From the NCBI GenBank assembly GCA_041568335.1, contig JBFFZZ010000065.1, positions 1 through 12,522 on the forward strand: a DNA stretch of 12,522 nt, written 5' to 3'. Under the pieces are notes generated by a model that did no database searches, was not told the DNA's origin, and was given only the letters and a program-made list of their open reading frames with translations. Shown one piece after another: positions 5,787 through 11,861 of this stretch. The position numbers and the translations under genes are program-made. The first letter of the stretch is position 1. Every line of letters begins with the position of its first letter. The stretch comes from WVWW01 sp041568335 (GTDB lineage: Bacteria; Acidobacteriota; Polarisedimenticolia; Polarisedimenticolales; Polarisedimenticolaceae).

Positions 5787-7717
5787 TTCTCGACGAACCC
5801 CGCGATCTCGATCTCCTCGACGAAGTCGAAGCCTGCGGCCTCGATCTCGGCGCGGAACGTCTCCTTGCCCGCCCGCACGTGTTCGATGAGCCATGGACGC
5901 GACGTTCCTTCGATGCGCTCGAACTCGATCACGATCAGGCGGCCGCCGGGTGCGAGCGCCCGGTGGATCGAGGCCAGCATCGGCTCGACCGCATCGAAGT
6001 GATGGTAGGTGTCGCAGACGAAGGCTACGTCGATCGATTCGGCCGGTAGGGTCGTGCTGCCCGACTGGCCGAGCACCGAAGTGACGTTGTCGTAACCCGC
6101 TTGCGCGGCCGTCTCGTTGATGTGTGTCAAGAACGCGGTGGAGATCTCGACCGCGTAGACCTGCCCGGTCTTGCCGACCGCATCCGCGAAGAGCCGGGTG
6201 AACAGCCCCGTCCCGGCGCCGATATCGGCAACCCGGTCCCCCGGGCCGACCCTCGTGGCTTCGAGCACCTCGTGGCGCTTCGCAAAGACCTCGCGGCTCT
6301 CCCCTTCGAAGCGACGGACCCATGCCTGGACGTCCAGCTCGGGGTCGACAAACTCACGATTCAACTCGGGCAGGGCGCCGGTGTTCGTCGCACCCTGGCT
6401 CAGTTCCGCGGCGACGGCCTCCATCGCCGGATCGCTTCCGGCGCGGTAGGCTGCGATCGTCCACGGCGCGTCGAGATCGGGCGCCAGGCTATCCACCGCA
6501 ATCGGGTGGCGGACGACGGAGCCGTGGCAATTCTCGATATCGCGGCAACCGGTCCGGTAGTCGTGACGCTCGGTGGCGTAGAGGATCGCGGCGCCGGAAT
6601 GAGGCAGCGTGATGACGCTCCCCTCGGCGTGGAAATCGAGACGATCGCCGACGTGCTCGCCGACGATGGTCACCCGCCCGGGAGCTTCCTGCTTCAGGTA
6701 ACCGACGGTGGAGATCGCGGCCGAGAACGTCCAGGGGCTCGTGAGCACGAAGACCCGCCCCTCGACGAGCTTCGGCAGGCGCCGCACCCAAGCGCGCGTG
6801 TTGTTGAGATCTCCGCCGCCGTTCATGCGCATGTCGAGCACGATGTGGCCGCGGCCCGACATTCGCACCGCGTCACTCGATTCCAACATGAACTCCGCGA
6901 TGTCGTCGCCCGACGAGGAGACGTTCTGGCGTAGCTGGATCACGAAGGCGTCCAGCTCCGGGGCGTCGCGCATACGAAACGGCTTCGCCGGTTCCTGGAG
7001 AGCCCAGGGAGCCCGATCCACCGCCAGCAGCGCCCTCCAGTCTCCCCGTTCCTCTTCCATCAGCTCGGGGTAGAGCCAGCGATCGGAGTTGGCACGGATA
7101 CGGTCGGGATCCGCCGGCTCAGCCTCGAAACGTCGCGTAACGGTGCCTCCATCGACGAGTCTGAATGCGTAATCGGCGTGATCCTCGTTGCGGGCGATGC
7201 CCAGCGCGTGCATCTGCTCCGGACTTTCCAGGAAGTATGTCGCGTTGCGGTCCCGTGACGCGGGGATGCCACCGGCAAGTGTGCGAGCGGCGTCGCGAGC
7301 CCTCGAAACGGGCGACCCATCGATCGCCTCCAGTCGGGCGCCCAGCAGGTCCTCGTCCTCGTGCCCCGCGCGCAGCACATAGAAGTCCTCACCGAACGGT
7401 GCGAGGCGAACCTGCGGGATGCGGTTGAATCGACGCGATCGCGGCCCGGCGAAGGCAACGGTGTGGGCATTGTCGGCGAGCGCGACGATGCGCGTGAGCT
7501 CGAGCTCGAAATGGACCTGCGAGACATCCGCGGCCCGTTTTTCCAGTGCGGCGAGACGCGTCTCCGCCTCTTTCCGGGCCGTGTCCGAGTAGGAACGATC
7601 GACGCTCAGGAATCGTTCGCAAAACGCCGCGATGTCCTCAAGGCGCTGCTCGGACAGGTCCGAGGCGAAAAGAAGACCGCCACCCAGCGCGGCCAGCAGG
7701 AGCCCAACACGTCGCAC
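5756..7717 (-). CDS. Secreted S41-type peptidase fused to a SAM-dependent methyltransferase
   Basis: A 653-residue protein. A signal peptide (RR, then a hydrophobic core, likely cleavage after FA at 17-18) precedes an S41/tail-specific-protease-like region (about 25-440). This has a PDZ-like stretch (LGARLEAIDGSPV, 125-137), the strand-turn LDMRMNGGGDLNNTR (294-308) and TSPWTFSAA (326-334), where S332 fits the catalytic serine. After a short linker comes a class I methyltransferase (about 453-653): REFVDPELDVQAW (454-466), motif I VADIGAGTG (496-504), CDTYHHF (568-574) and LAPGGRLIVIEFER (588-601). This second part is a known stand-alone family, often itself exported. The frame remains open far upstream, but GTG 7717 is chosen: AAGGAG lies 7 bases before it and a signal peptide follows at once. 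The transporter gene ends 50 bp upstream on the same strand. Substrates are unknown. Confidence 0.9.
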   Translation of the reverse strand: MRRVGLLLAALGGGLLFASDLSEQRLEDIAAFCERFLSVDRSYSDTARKEAETRLAALEKRAADVSQVHFELELTRIVALADNAHTVAFAGPRSRRFNRIPQVRLAPFGEDFYVLRAGHEDEDLLGARLEAIDGSPVSRARDAARTLAGGIPASRDRNATYFLESPEQMHALGIARNEDHADYAFRLVDGGTVTRRFEAEPADPDRIRANSDRWLYPELMEEERGDWRALLAVDRAPWALQEPAKPFRMRDAPELDAFVIQLRQNVSSSGDDIAEFMLESSDAVRMSGRGHIVLDMRMNGGGDLNNTRAWVRRLPKLVEGRVFVLTSPWTFSAAISTVGYLKQEAPGRVTIVGEHVGDRLDFHAEGSVITLPHSGAAILYATERHDYRTGCRDIENCHGSVVRHPIAVDSLAPDLDAPWTIAAYRAGSDPAMEAVAAELSQGATNTGALPELNREFVDPELDVQAWVRRFEGESREVFAKRHEVLEATRVGPGDRVADIGAGTGLFTRLFADAVGKTGQVYAVEISTAFLTHINETAAQAGYDNVTSVLGQSGSTTLPAESIDVAFVCDTYHHFDAVEPMLASIHRALAPGGRLIVIEFERIEGTSRPWLIEHVRAGKETFRAEIEAAGFDFVEEIEIAGFVENYFLVFTKRG

Positions 7718-7724
7718 GATCCGT

Positions 7725-7730
7725 CTCCTT
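7725..7730 (-). promoter_or_regulatory. Ribosome binding site fixing the GTG start of the peptidase-methyltransferase
   Basis: On the - strand AAGGAG is followed by 7 bases and GTG at 7717-7715. It is one of the few strong Shine-Dalgarno matches in the window, and it decides the start within a frame that stays open for another 1.2 kb upstream. Confidence 0.8.
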
Positions 7731-7767
7731 GCGGGAAGAGAATCATTGTAACTGCTCGCATAGCGAA

Positions 7768-9231
7768 TCAGTCCTTCATTTCGCGCGCCAGGTGGCGATT
7801 CAGAAATCGGTTGAGCCCGAAGAACAACGTCAACGCGATCGCCCACTGTGCAACGGTGGTGCCGAAGCTGTGCGTGCGGAACGGGTTCCACCACGCCCCG
7901 GTGTCGTCGGCGATCGAACGGTAGAGCCACCAGCCCAGCAGCACGAACAGCTGCAGCGGGATGACCCAGAAGACGAACCAGACGAAGCGTCGCCCGGCTT
8001 GCCAGCCGGGTGCGTCGTTGATCCTGGCGAGGAGCTCTTCGCGCCCGAGGGTACGGGCCGCGAGCGCCACGAACAGCCCGGAGATCGACAGGCCGAGCCC
8101 CCAGACCCAGTCCTGATTGAGGAAGAATCCCGACGACAACGCGCTGGGCAACCCCAGAAGGAACATCCCGGAGGCGAGGACGCCGATGGCCCGGCGGCGC
8201 GAGAAACCGAAGTCGAGCAGGTTGCGGGCCCCCAGCTCGAGGACCGCGATCATCGAGCTGATCGCGGCGAGGCAGAGCGCAAGAAAGAACAGCGGCTGGA
8301 ACACCGTCGTCCCCGCCGGCATGGCCTGGAACACACTCGGGAGGAACACGAACGTCATCCCGGTCGAAGCCGGTCCCGGTTGCGTGACCGCCGCCAGCGC
8401 CTGTTCCTGCGGCAAGACCGCAAAGACCGCGGGGATGATCGCGATCGCGGCCAGCAGCGACGCCACGTTGTTGCCCACTCCGGTCGACGCCGAGAAGTGG
8501 ATCAGGTTCTGCCGCCGGCGCGCGTAGGCCGCATAGGTCAGGATGAAGCCGGCGCCGGCACCGGTCGACCAGGCCGACTGCGAAAGCCCATCGAGCCAGA
8601 TCTTGTAGTCGAGGAGGCGCTCGAGCTCGAAGGAGAACAGGAATCGCAACCCCTCCCCCGCACCCGGGAGCGTCACCGCACGCACGCCCGCGATGATCAG
8701 GATCAAGAAAAGGGAGGGGATCAGGATGCGGTTCGCCCGTTCGATTCCACGGTTGATGCCGCGAGAAACGATCAACGCGCACAGAACCAGGGTCAACAGC
8801 TGAAACCCGACCTGGCGGTACGGGTCGGCGGTGAACGCCGCCCAGACCGCCTCGCCGCTCGCGTCCGACAGCCCGCCGGTGACGGACAGCAACAGGTACT
8901 GGAGGCACCAACCCGTCACGACCGCGTAGTAAAACCCGATCGCGATCGTACAGAAACCGATCCAGGCGCCGCGCCAGGTGTAGCGCGGCCCGAGGATCGT
9001 CGCGAACGTCCCGACCGTGCCGCGACGCGCCGCCTTGCCCATGGCGCTCTCGACGATCAGCAGCGGGATCGACCAGGTCGCCAGGAAGACGATCCAGGGC
9101 ACCAGGAACGTCCCACCGTACTCCGAGAGGATGCGCGGGAAACGCCAGATGTTCCCGGTGCCGATCGCCATCCCGAGCGCGGCCAGGATCAGGCCGTAGC
9201 GGGAGAACCTTTCCTTCGAATCGATGCTCAA
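7768..9231 (-). CDS. Sodium-dependent transporter, neurotransmitter:sodium symporter (NSS/SNF) family
   Basis: A 487-residue inner-membrane protein of the LeuT-fold NSS family, which uses the sodium gradient to import amino acids or related small molecules. The unwound first helix carries the family hallmark AIGTGNIWRFP (22-32). The sixth-helix region QSAWSTGAGAGFILTYAAY (218-236) and the eighth-helix region SSMIAVLELGARNLLDFG (325-342) match family positions for sodium and substrate binding. About twelve hydrophobic segments are visible, ending near residue 475 with a short basic tail. The start is TTG at 9231: an in-frame TAA lies three codons upstream, and the next ATG (residue 21) would cut into helix 1. 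No Shine-Dalgarno sequence precedes it. The peptidase-methyltransferase gene follows 50 bp downstream, so the two may be co-transcribed. Substrate cannot be assigned. Confidence 0.94.
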   Translation of the reverse strand: MSIDSKERFSRYGLILAALGMAIGTGNIWRFPRILSEYGGTFLVPWIVFLATWSIPLLIVESAMGKAARRGTVGTFATILGPRYTWRGAWIGFCTIAIGFYYAVVTGWCLQYLLLSVTGGLSDASGEAVWAAFTADPYRQVGFQLLTLVLCALIVSRGINRGIERANRILIPSLFLILIIAGVRAVTLPGAGEGLRFLFSFELERLLDYKIWLDGLSQSAWSTGAGAGFILTYAAYARRRQNLIHFSASTGVGNNVASLLAAIAIIPAVFAVLPQEQALAAVTQPGPASTGMTFVFLPSVFQAMPAGTTVFQPLFFLALCLAAISSMIAVLELGARNLLDFGFSRRRAIGVLASGMFLLGLPSALSSGFFLNQDWVWGLGLSISGLFVALAARTLGREELLARINDAPGWQAGRRFVWFVFWVIPLQLFVLLGWWLYRSIADDTGAWWNPFRTHSFGTTVAQWAIALTLFFGLNRFLNRHLAREMKD

Positions 9232-9306
9232 GGGGGAAGCTTAACCCGCGAACCCGAAAAGACCACCCGGTTGCGGGCTCCGGCGAATGGGTCTACTTTT
9301 GAACCC
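9232..9306. promoter_or_regulatory. Divergent promoter region between transporter and small secreted protein genes
   Basis: This 75-bp gap separates divergently read genes and must hold promoters for both. For the + gene, TTGCGG (9271-9276) and TACTTT (9294-9299) are spaced 17 bases apart and would start transcription at or next to ATG 9307. For the - gene, TTAAGC lies seven bases upstream of the TTG start. Neither gene has a Shine-Dalgarno sequence, fitting leaderless transcripts. The boxes match consensus only partly. Confidence 0.35.
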
Positions 9307-9308
9307 AT
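9287..9308 (+). promoter_or_regulatory. Inverted repeat covering the start codon of the small secreted protein
   Basis: ATGGGT (9287-9292) and ACCCAT (9303-9308) form a perfect 6-bp inverted repeat around a 10-base spacer. The right arm includes the first two bases of ATG 9307. As DNA it could be an operator; as RNA, if transcription starts upstream, it could hide the start codon. It may also be coincidental. Confidence 0.35.
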
Positions 9309-9621
9309 GAGACGAGTTGGCTCAGCGATCTGCGGGCTGATTCTGTGCGCCGCCGTGGCGTCCCTTCCGGTCCTCTGTCACCCCGGGTTCGACGTTGCCG
9401 ATCAGCGGCCGATCGAGACGGGTCTTCCGGCCGAGATCGACGAGCTCCTCGAGCCCAAGGTCGACGAGCGGAACGATGACAAGGTGTACCGCGGGTCGGA
9501 CCTCGACGGTCCGGCGCCGCGCGACGCCGCGCTGTTCTTGCGCCTGCATGTCGAGCAGGCGCTCCGCTGTGACGACCCCCACGGTTCGCTGACCCACGGC
9601 CTACGAGCCCCGCCCGCCTAG
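9307..9621 (+). CDS. Small secreted protein of unknown function
   Basis: A 104-residue protein I do not recognise. It starts with a clear signal peptide: MRR, a hydrophobic stretch (about 5-23) and a likely cleavage near residues 24-26. The cysteine after LPV does not fit a standard lipobox. The mature part is acidic and charged (LPAEIDELLEPKVDERND), followed by a segment rich in Arg, Leu and Asp, with no known motif. Support for coding comes from the signal peptide directly after ATG and from strongly GC-biased third codon positions through the middle. The last dozen residues look less gene-like, so the true end could differ. The frame stays open far upstream, but that part lies antisense to the transporter. 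No ribosome binding site precedes the ATG. It is divergent from the transporter and precedes trkH by 144 bp. Confidence 0.62.
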   Translation: MRRVGSAICGLILCAAVASLPVLCHPGFDVADQRPIETGLPAEIDELLEPKVDERNDDKVYRGSDLDGPAPRDAALFLRLHVEQALRCDDPHGSLTHGLRAPPA

Positions 9622-9657
9622 TTCCCGGTTCGAATCCCTCTCAGCACGACCCACGCG

Positions 9658-9677
9658 TGCCCCGCCTTTTCGGGGCA
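9658..9677 (+). terminator. Hairpin 37 bp after the small secreted protein gene, possible terminator
   Basis: TGCCCCG (9658-9664) pairs perfectly with CGGGGCA (9671-9677) around the loop CCTTTT. No T tract follows, so it is not a classical intrinsic terminator; it may instead be the first element of the trkH leader. Confidence 0.35.
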
Positions 9678-9679
9678 CC

Positions 9680-9700
9680 CCGTTGCCGTGAGCGCAACGG
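9680..9700 (+). promoter_or_regulatory. Perfect 7-bp hairpin in the trkH leader
   Basis: CCGTTGC (9680-9686) pairs with GCAACGG (9694-9700) around the seven-base loop CGTGAGC. It is followed by the purine run AAGGGAG, which has no start codon at a usable distance. Confidence 0.45.
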
Positions 9701-9720
9701 AAGGGAGTTTGTAGACGAAC

Positions 9721-9751
9721 TCGGGCACCACTCGATCGGGTGAGGTCCCGA
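9721..9751 (+). promoter_or_regulatory. Long bulged hairpin just before trkH
   Basis: TCGGG (9721-9725) pairs with CCCGA (9747-9751), and after one bulged C, ACC (9727-9729) pairs with GGT (9744-9746). The apical part (9730-9743) can add a few more pairs. The stem ends shortly before a weak AGG (9754-9756), so folding could affect ribosome access. Confidence 0.45.
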
Positions 9752-9765
9752 ACAGGCTGACGGTC

Positions 9766-11274
9766 ATGAATTATCGGAGCGTGGTTTTCCTTCTCGGGAG
9801 GCTACTCCTGGCGCTCGGCGCGACGTTGTTGATCCCCGGCGGTCTCGCCATGGTCCAGGGGGATCCCGTCGCGAGTGCGTTCTTCAAGTCCGCGTTGATC
9901 GTGGGCGTACTCGGCATCCTGGTCGAGATCTTCTTTCGGACCGATCTGGACGGCCGCTTCGGCAAGGGTGACGCGTTCATGCTGGTCGCCGCGGCATGGG
10001 TCGTGGCCACCCTGATGGGTGCTCTCCCCTACGTCTTCATCAAGGGTCCGTCGTTCGCCGTCGACGGACTTTTCGAGTCCGCATCCGGGTTCACGACCAC
10101 GGGGGCCTCGATCCTGGACGACGTGGAAATCGAATCGCAGGCCCTGTTGCTGTGGCGCTCGTTGACGCAGTGGCTCGGTGGGATGGGGATCATCGTGCTG
10201 GGCATCGCGATCCTCCCGAAGCTGGCGATCGGCGGCATGGAGCTATTGGGGGCGGAGGCGCCCGGCCCGGTCAACGAAAAGCTGACACCACGCATCGCGC
10301 GCACCGCGAAGGCGCTGTGGGGCATCTACGCCGGCATGACCGGAGCGCTGTTCGGCTCGCTCGCGCTGCTCGGCATGAACACGCTCGACGCGCTCAACCA
10401 TGCGTTGACCACGATGGCGACCGGGGGATTCTCGACGCGAAACGCGAGTGTCGGCGCCTACGGCGCGGCGACCCAGATGGTGGTCCTGGCGTTCATGCTC
10501 CTGGCCGGCGTCAACTTCGCATTGCACTTCCACGTGCTCCGTGGGAGGTCGTTGGCGACGGTCATCCGGGATTCGGAGCTCCGGGTCTATCTCGGGCTGA
10601 TCCTCGTCGCGGCGATCGCGATCGGCGGGGACCTGGTCCTCCACAGCGGGCAAGCCCCCGTCGAAGCGCTGCGGTTGGGCTCGTTTCAGACCGTGACGGT
10701 CATCACCACGACGGGGTTCGCCACGGCGGACTTCGACGCCTGGCCGAACTTCTCGCGCGGACTCCTGTTCATGTTGATGTTCGTGGGCGGATGCGGAGGC
10801 TCCACGGGGGGATCGATCAAGGTCGCGCGCATCCTGATCGTACTCAAACGGCTCGTTGTGGAGGTCAAGCGAACGCTGCGACCCCACGCCGTCATCCCGG
10901 TACGGTTGAGCGGACGGGTCCTCCCCGACGACGTGGTGGCCGCGGTCACGACGTTCTTTCTCATCTTCCTGGCGCTGTTCGCGGTGGGAGGGTTGCTGCT
11001 GACGGTGCTGGGACTCGACCCGATCAGTGCCTTCACCGCCTCGGCGACCTGTCTGGCGAACGTCGGTCCGGGATTCGGCGAGGTCGGACCGACGCACACG
11101 ATGAGCGCGCTGCCGGTCGCGGCCAAGATCATCCTGATGACGCTGATGATCGTCGGTCGTTTGGAGCTCTACACGGTGCTCGTGGCGGTGTTTCTCTGCG
11201 GAGAGAGTCTCGCGAAGACCAGGACGACACGGCCAAGACACGAAAGCAGGATACGGGTCGAAACGTACAGCTAG
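9766..11274 (+). CDS. trkH: TrkH-family potassium uptake membrane protein
   Basis: The 502-residue pore-forming subunit of a Trk-type K+ uptake system in the inner membrane. All four selectivity-filter repeats are visible, each with its glycine: FTTTGAS (109-115, G113), TMATGGFS (216-223, G220), TTTGFA (314-319, G317) and LANVGPG (430-436, G434). The gating-loop segment GGCGGSTGGSIK (341-352) and the conserved late motif IVGRLELYT (462-470) are also present. Length matches TrkH (about 480-500) better than the shorter KtrB. No gene for the cytoplasmic NAD-binding partner TrkA lies in the window, so that subunit must be encoded elsewhere. Translation starts at ATG 9766 with only a weak AGG nine bases upstream. 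A long structured leader precedes it. Its TAG stop overlaps the redoxin stop from the other strand. Confidence 0.95.
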   Translation: MNYRSVVFLLGRLLLALGATLLIPGGLAMVQGDPVASAFFKSALIVGVLGILVEIFFRTDLDGRFGKGDAFMLVAAAWVVATLMGALPYVFIKGPSFAVDGLFESASGFTTTGASILDDVEIESQALLLWRSLTQWLGGMGIIVLGIAILPKLAIGGMELLGAEAPGPVNEKLTPRIARTAKALWGIYAGMTGALFGSLALLGMNTLDALNHALTTMATGGFSTRNASVGAYGAATQMVVLAFMLLAGVNFALHFHVLRGRSLATVIRDSELRVYLGLILVAAIAIGGDLVLHSGQAPVEALRLGSFQTVTVITTTGFATADFDAWPNFSRGLLFMLMFVGGCGGSTGGSIKVARILIVLKRLVVEVKRTLRPHAVIPVRLSGRVLPDDVVAAVTTFFLIFLALFAVGGLLLTVLGLDPISAFTASATCLANVGPGFGEVGPTHTMSALPVAAKIILMTLMIVGRLELYTVLVAVFLCGESLAKTRTTRPRHESRIRVETYS

Positions 11275-11861
11275 CGCAGATCGCCGATAAAGCAGCCGAC
11301 CGCCTTCGTGCGATCGTTCTCGATCGCGCGACCCTCCAGAAGCGCATCGAGAGCTCGCGCGAGATCTCGCGTCGTCGGCTCGGGGCGCGCCTTGCCGAAA
11401 TCGATGTAACGATCGTCGATCCGACCGAGATAGACCAGCTTGCCGTCGGAATCGAACAGCGCCGCTTCGGGCGTGATCTCGGCGCCGGCGTGGACGACGA
11501 ACGCGTGCTCCGGGTCTTTCAACGCGGCGATCGGATAATCGTATTCCTCGAGGTGCGCGCGGATTGCCTCGTTGCGGGTGTCGGGATCGGGGTAGATGAG
11601 CCAGAAGGCCACGCCGCGCCCGGCGTAGGCTTCGTGGATCCTCCGCACCTCCGGCGCGTAGCGGTTGGAGATCGGGCAGTCGGTCCGGACGAACAACGCC
11701 ACGGTTGCGCGGACCTCCGGGTGTGCCGCGAGCGGCGCCACGCGCTTCCCGTCCAACCCTTCGAGCCGGATCTCGGGCTCGCGTTGCGCCTCGATCGCGC
11801 CCGTTCCGGCGAACACCGTCACGGCAATCAGGATCGTCGGGATGAGTGGGTGGGTCTTCAT
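11271..11861 (-). CDS. Secreted redoxin (thioredoxin-fold, AhpC/TSA-like)
   Basis: A 196-residue exported thioredoxin-fold protein with an N-terminal signal peptide (about 1-25, cleavage near IEA). The redox motif is FVRTDCPISNRYAPEVRRI (57-75), with a single cysteine C62 where thioredoxins have CxxC. GAEITPEAALFD (126-137) has the position of the cis-proline (P131), and RIDDRYIDFGK (147-157) is typical of a family found in Acidobacteria and Planctomycetes. A second cysteine lies near the C-terminus in KAVGCFIGD (186-194), possibly the resolving residue (inference). The ATG at 11861 overlaps the stop of the upstream TPR gene (ATGA), so the two are translationally coupled. The gene ends on the CTAG shared with trkH. 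The redox partner is unknown; peroxidase, thiol reductant or metallochaperone roles are all possible. Confidence 0.9.
   Translation of the reverse strand: MKTHPLIPTILIAVTVFAGTGAIEAQREPEIRLEGLDGKRVAPLAAHPEVRATVALFVRTDCPISNRYAPEVRRIHEAYAGRGVAFWLIYPDPDTRNEAIRAHLEEYDYPIAALKDPEHAFVVHAGAEITPEAALFDSDGKLVYLGRIDDRYIDFGKARPEPTTRDLARALDALLEGRAIENDRTKAVGCFIGDLR

Larger units (their letters stand above)
9622..9765 (+). promoter_or_regulatory. Structured leader upstream of trkH
   Basis: This 144-bp gap holds no gene but four successive hairpins: 9658-9677 (7 bp), 9680-9700 (7 bp), 9705-9722 (7 bp with one G-T pair), and 9721-9751 (5 bp plus 3 bp around one bulged C). The third and fourth overlap by two bases and cannot both form fully. 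Bases CCCCG at 9678-9682 can also pair with CGGGG at 9671-9675, offering a switch between the first two. The last stem ends 14 bases before the trkH ATG. This could be a cis-regulatory RNA, but no known riboswitch consensus was recognised by eye. Confidence 0.5.

Noticed and set aside
7718..8911. Upstream extension of the peptidase-methyltransferase frame
   Set aside because: It overlaps the transporter gene in another frame and has shadow composition; a Shine-Dalgarno and signal peptide mark the start at 7717.
7546..9306. Long + strand open frame running into the small secreted protein
   Set aside because: This part lies antisense to the transporter and the peptidase N-terminus and has shadow-type composition. 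Only the segment from ATG 9307, with its signal peptide, is kept.
9621..9650. GGTTCGAATCC resembles a tRNA T-loop, as at the 3' end of a tRNA gene or an attachment site
   Set aside because: The flanking bases do not pair as a T-stem beyond two positions, there is no matching acceptor strand or D-arm upstream, and no CCA end follows. Treated as chance.
9622..9765. ydaO/c-di-AMP, cobalamin or guanidine riboswitch
   Set aside because: Some short strings are reminiscent (GGGTGAGGTCCC), but no full consensus could be matched by eye, so no named class is assigned.
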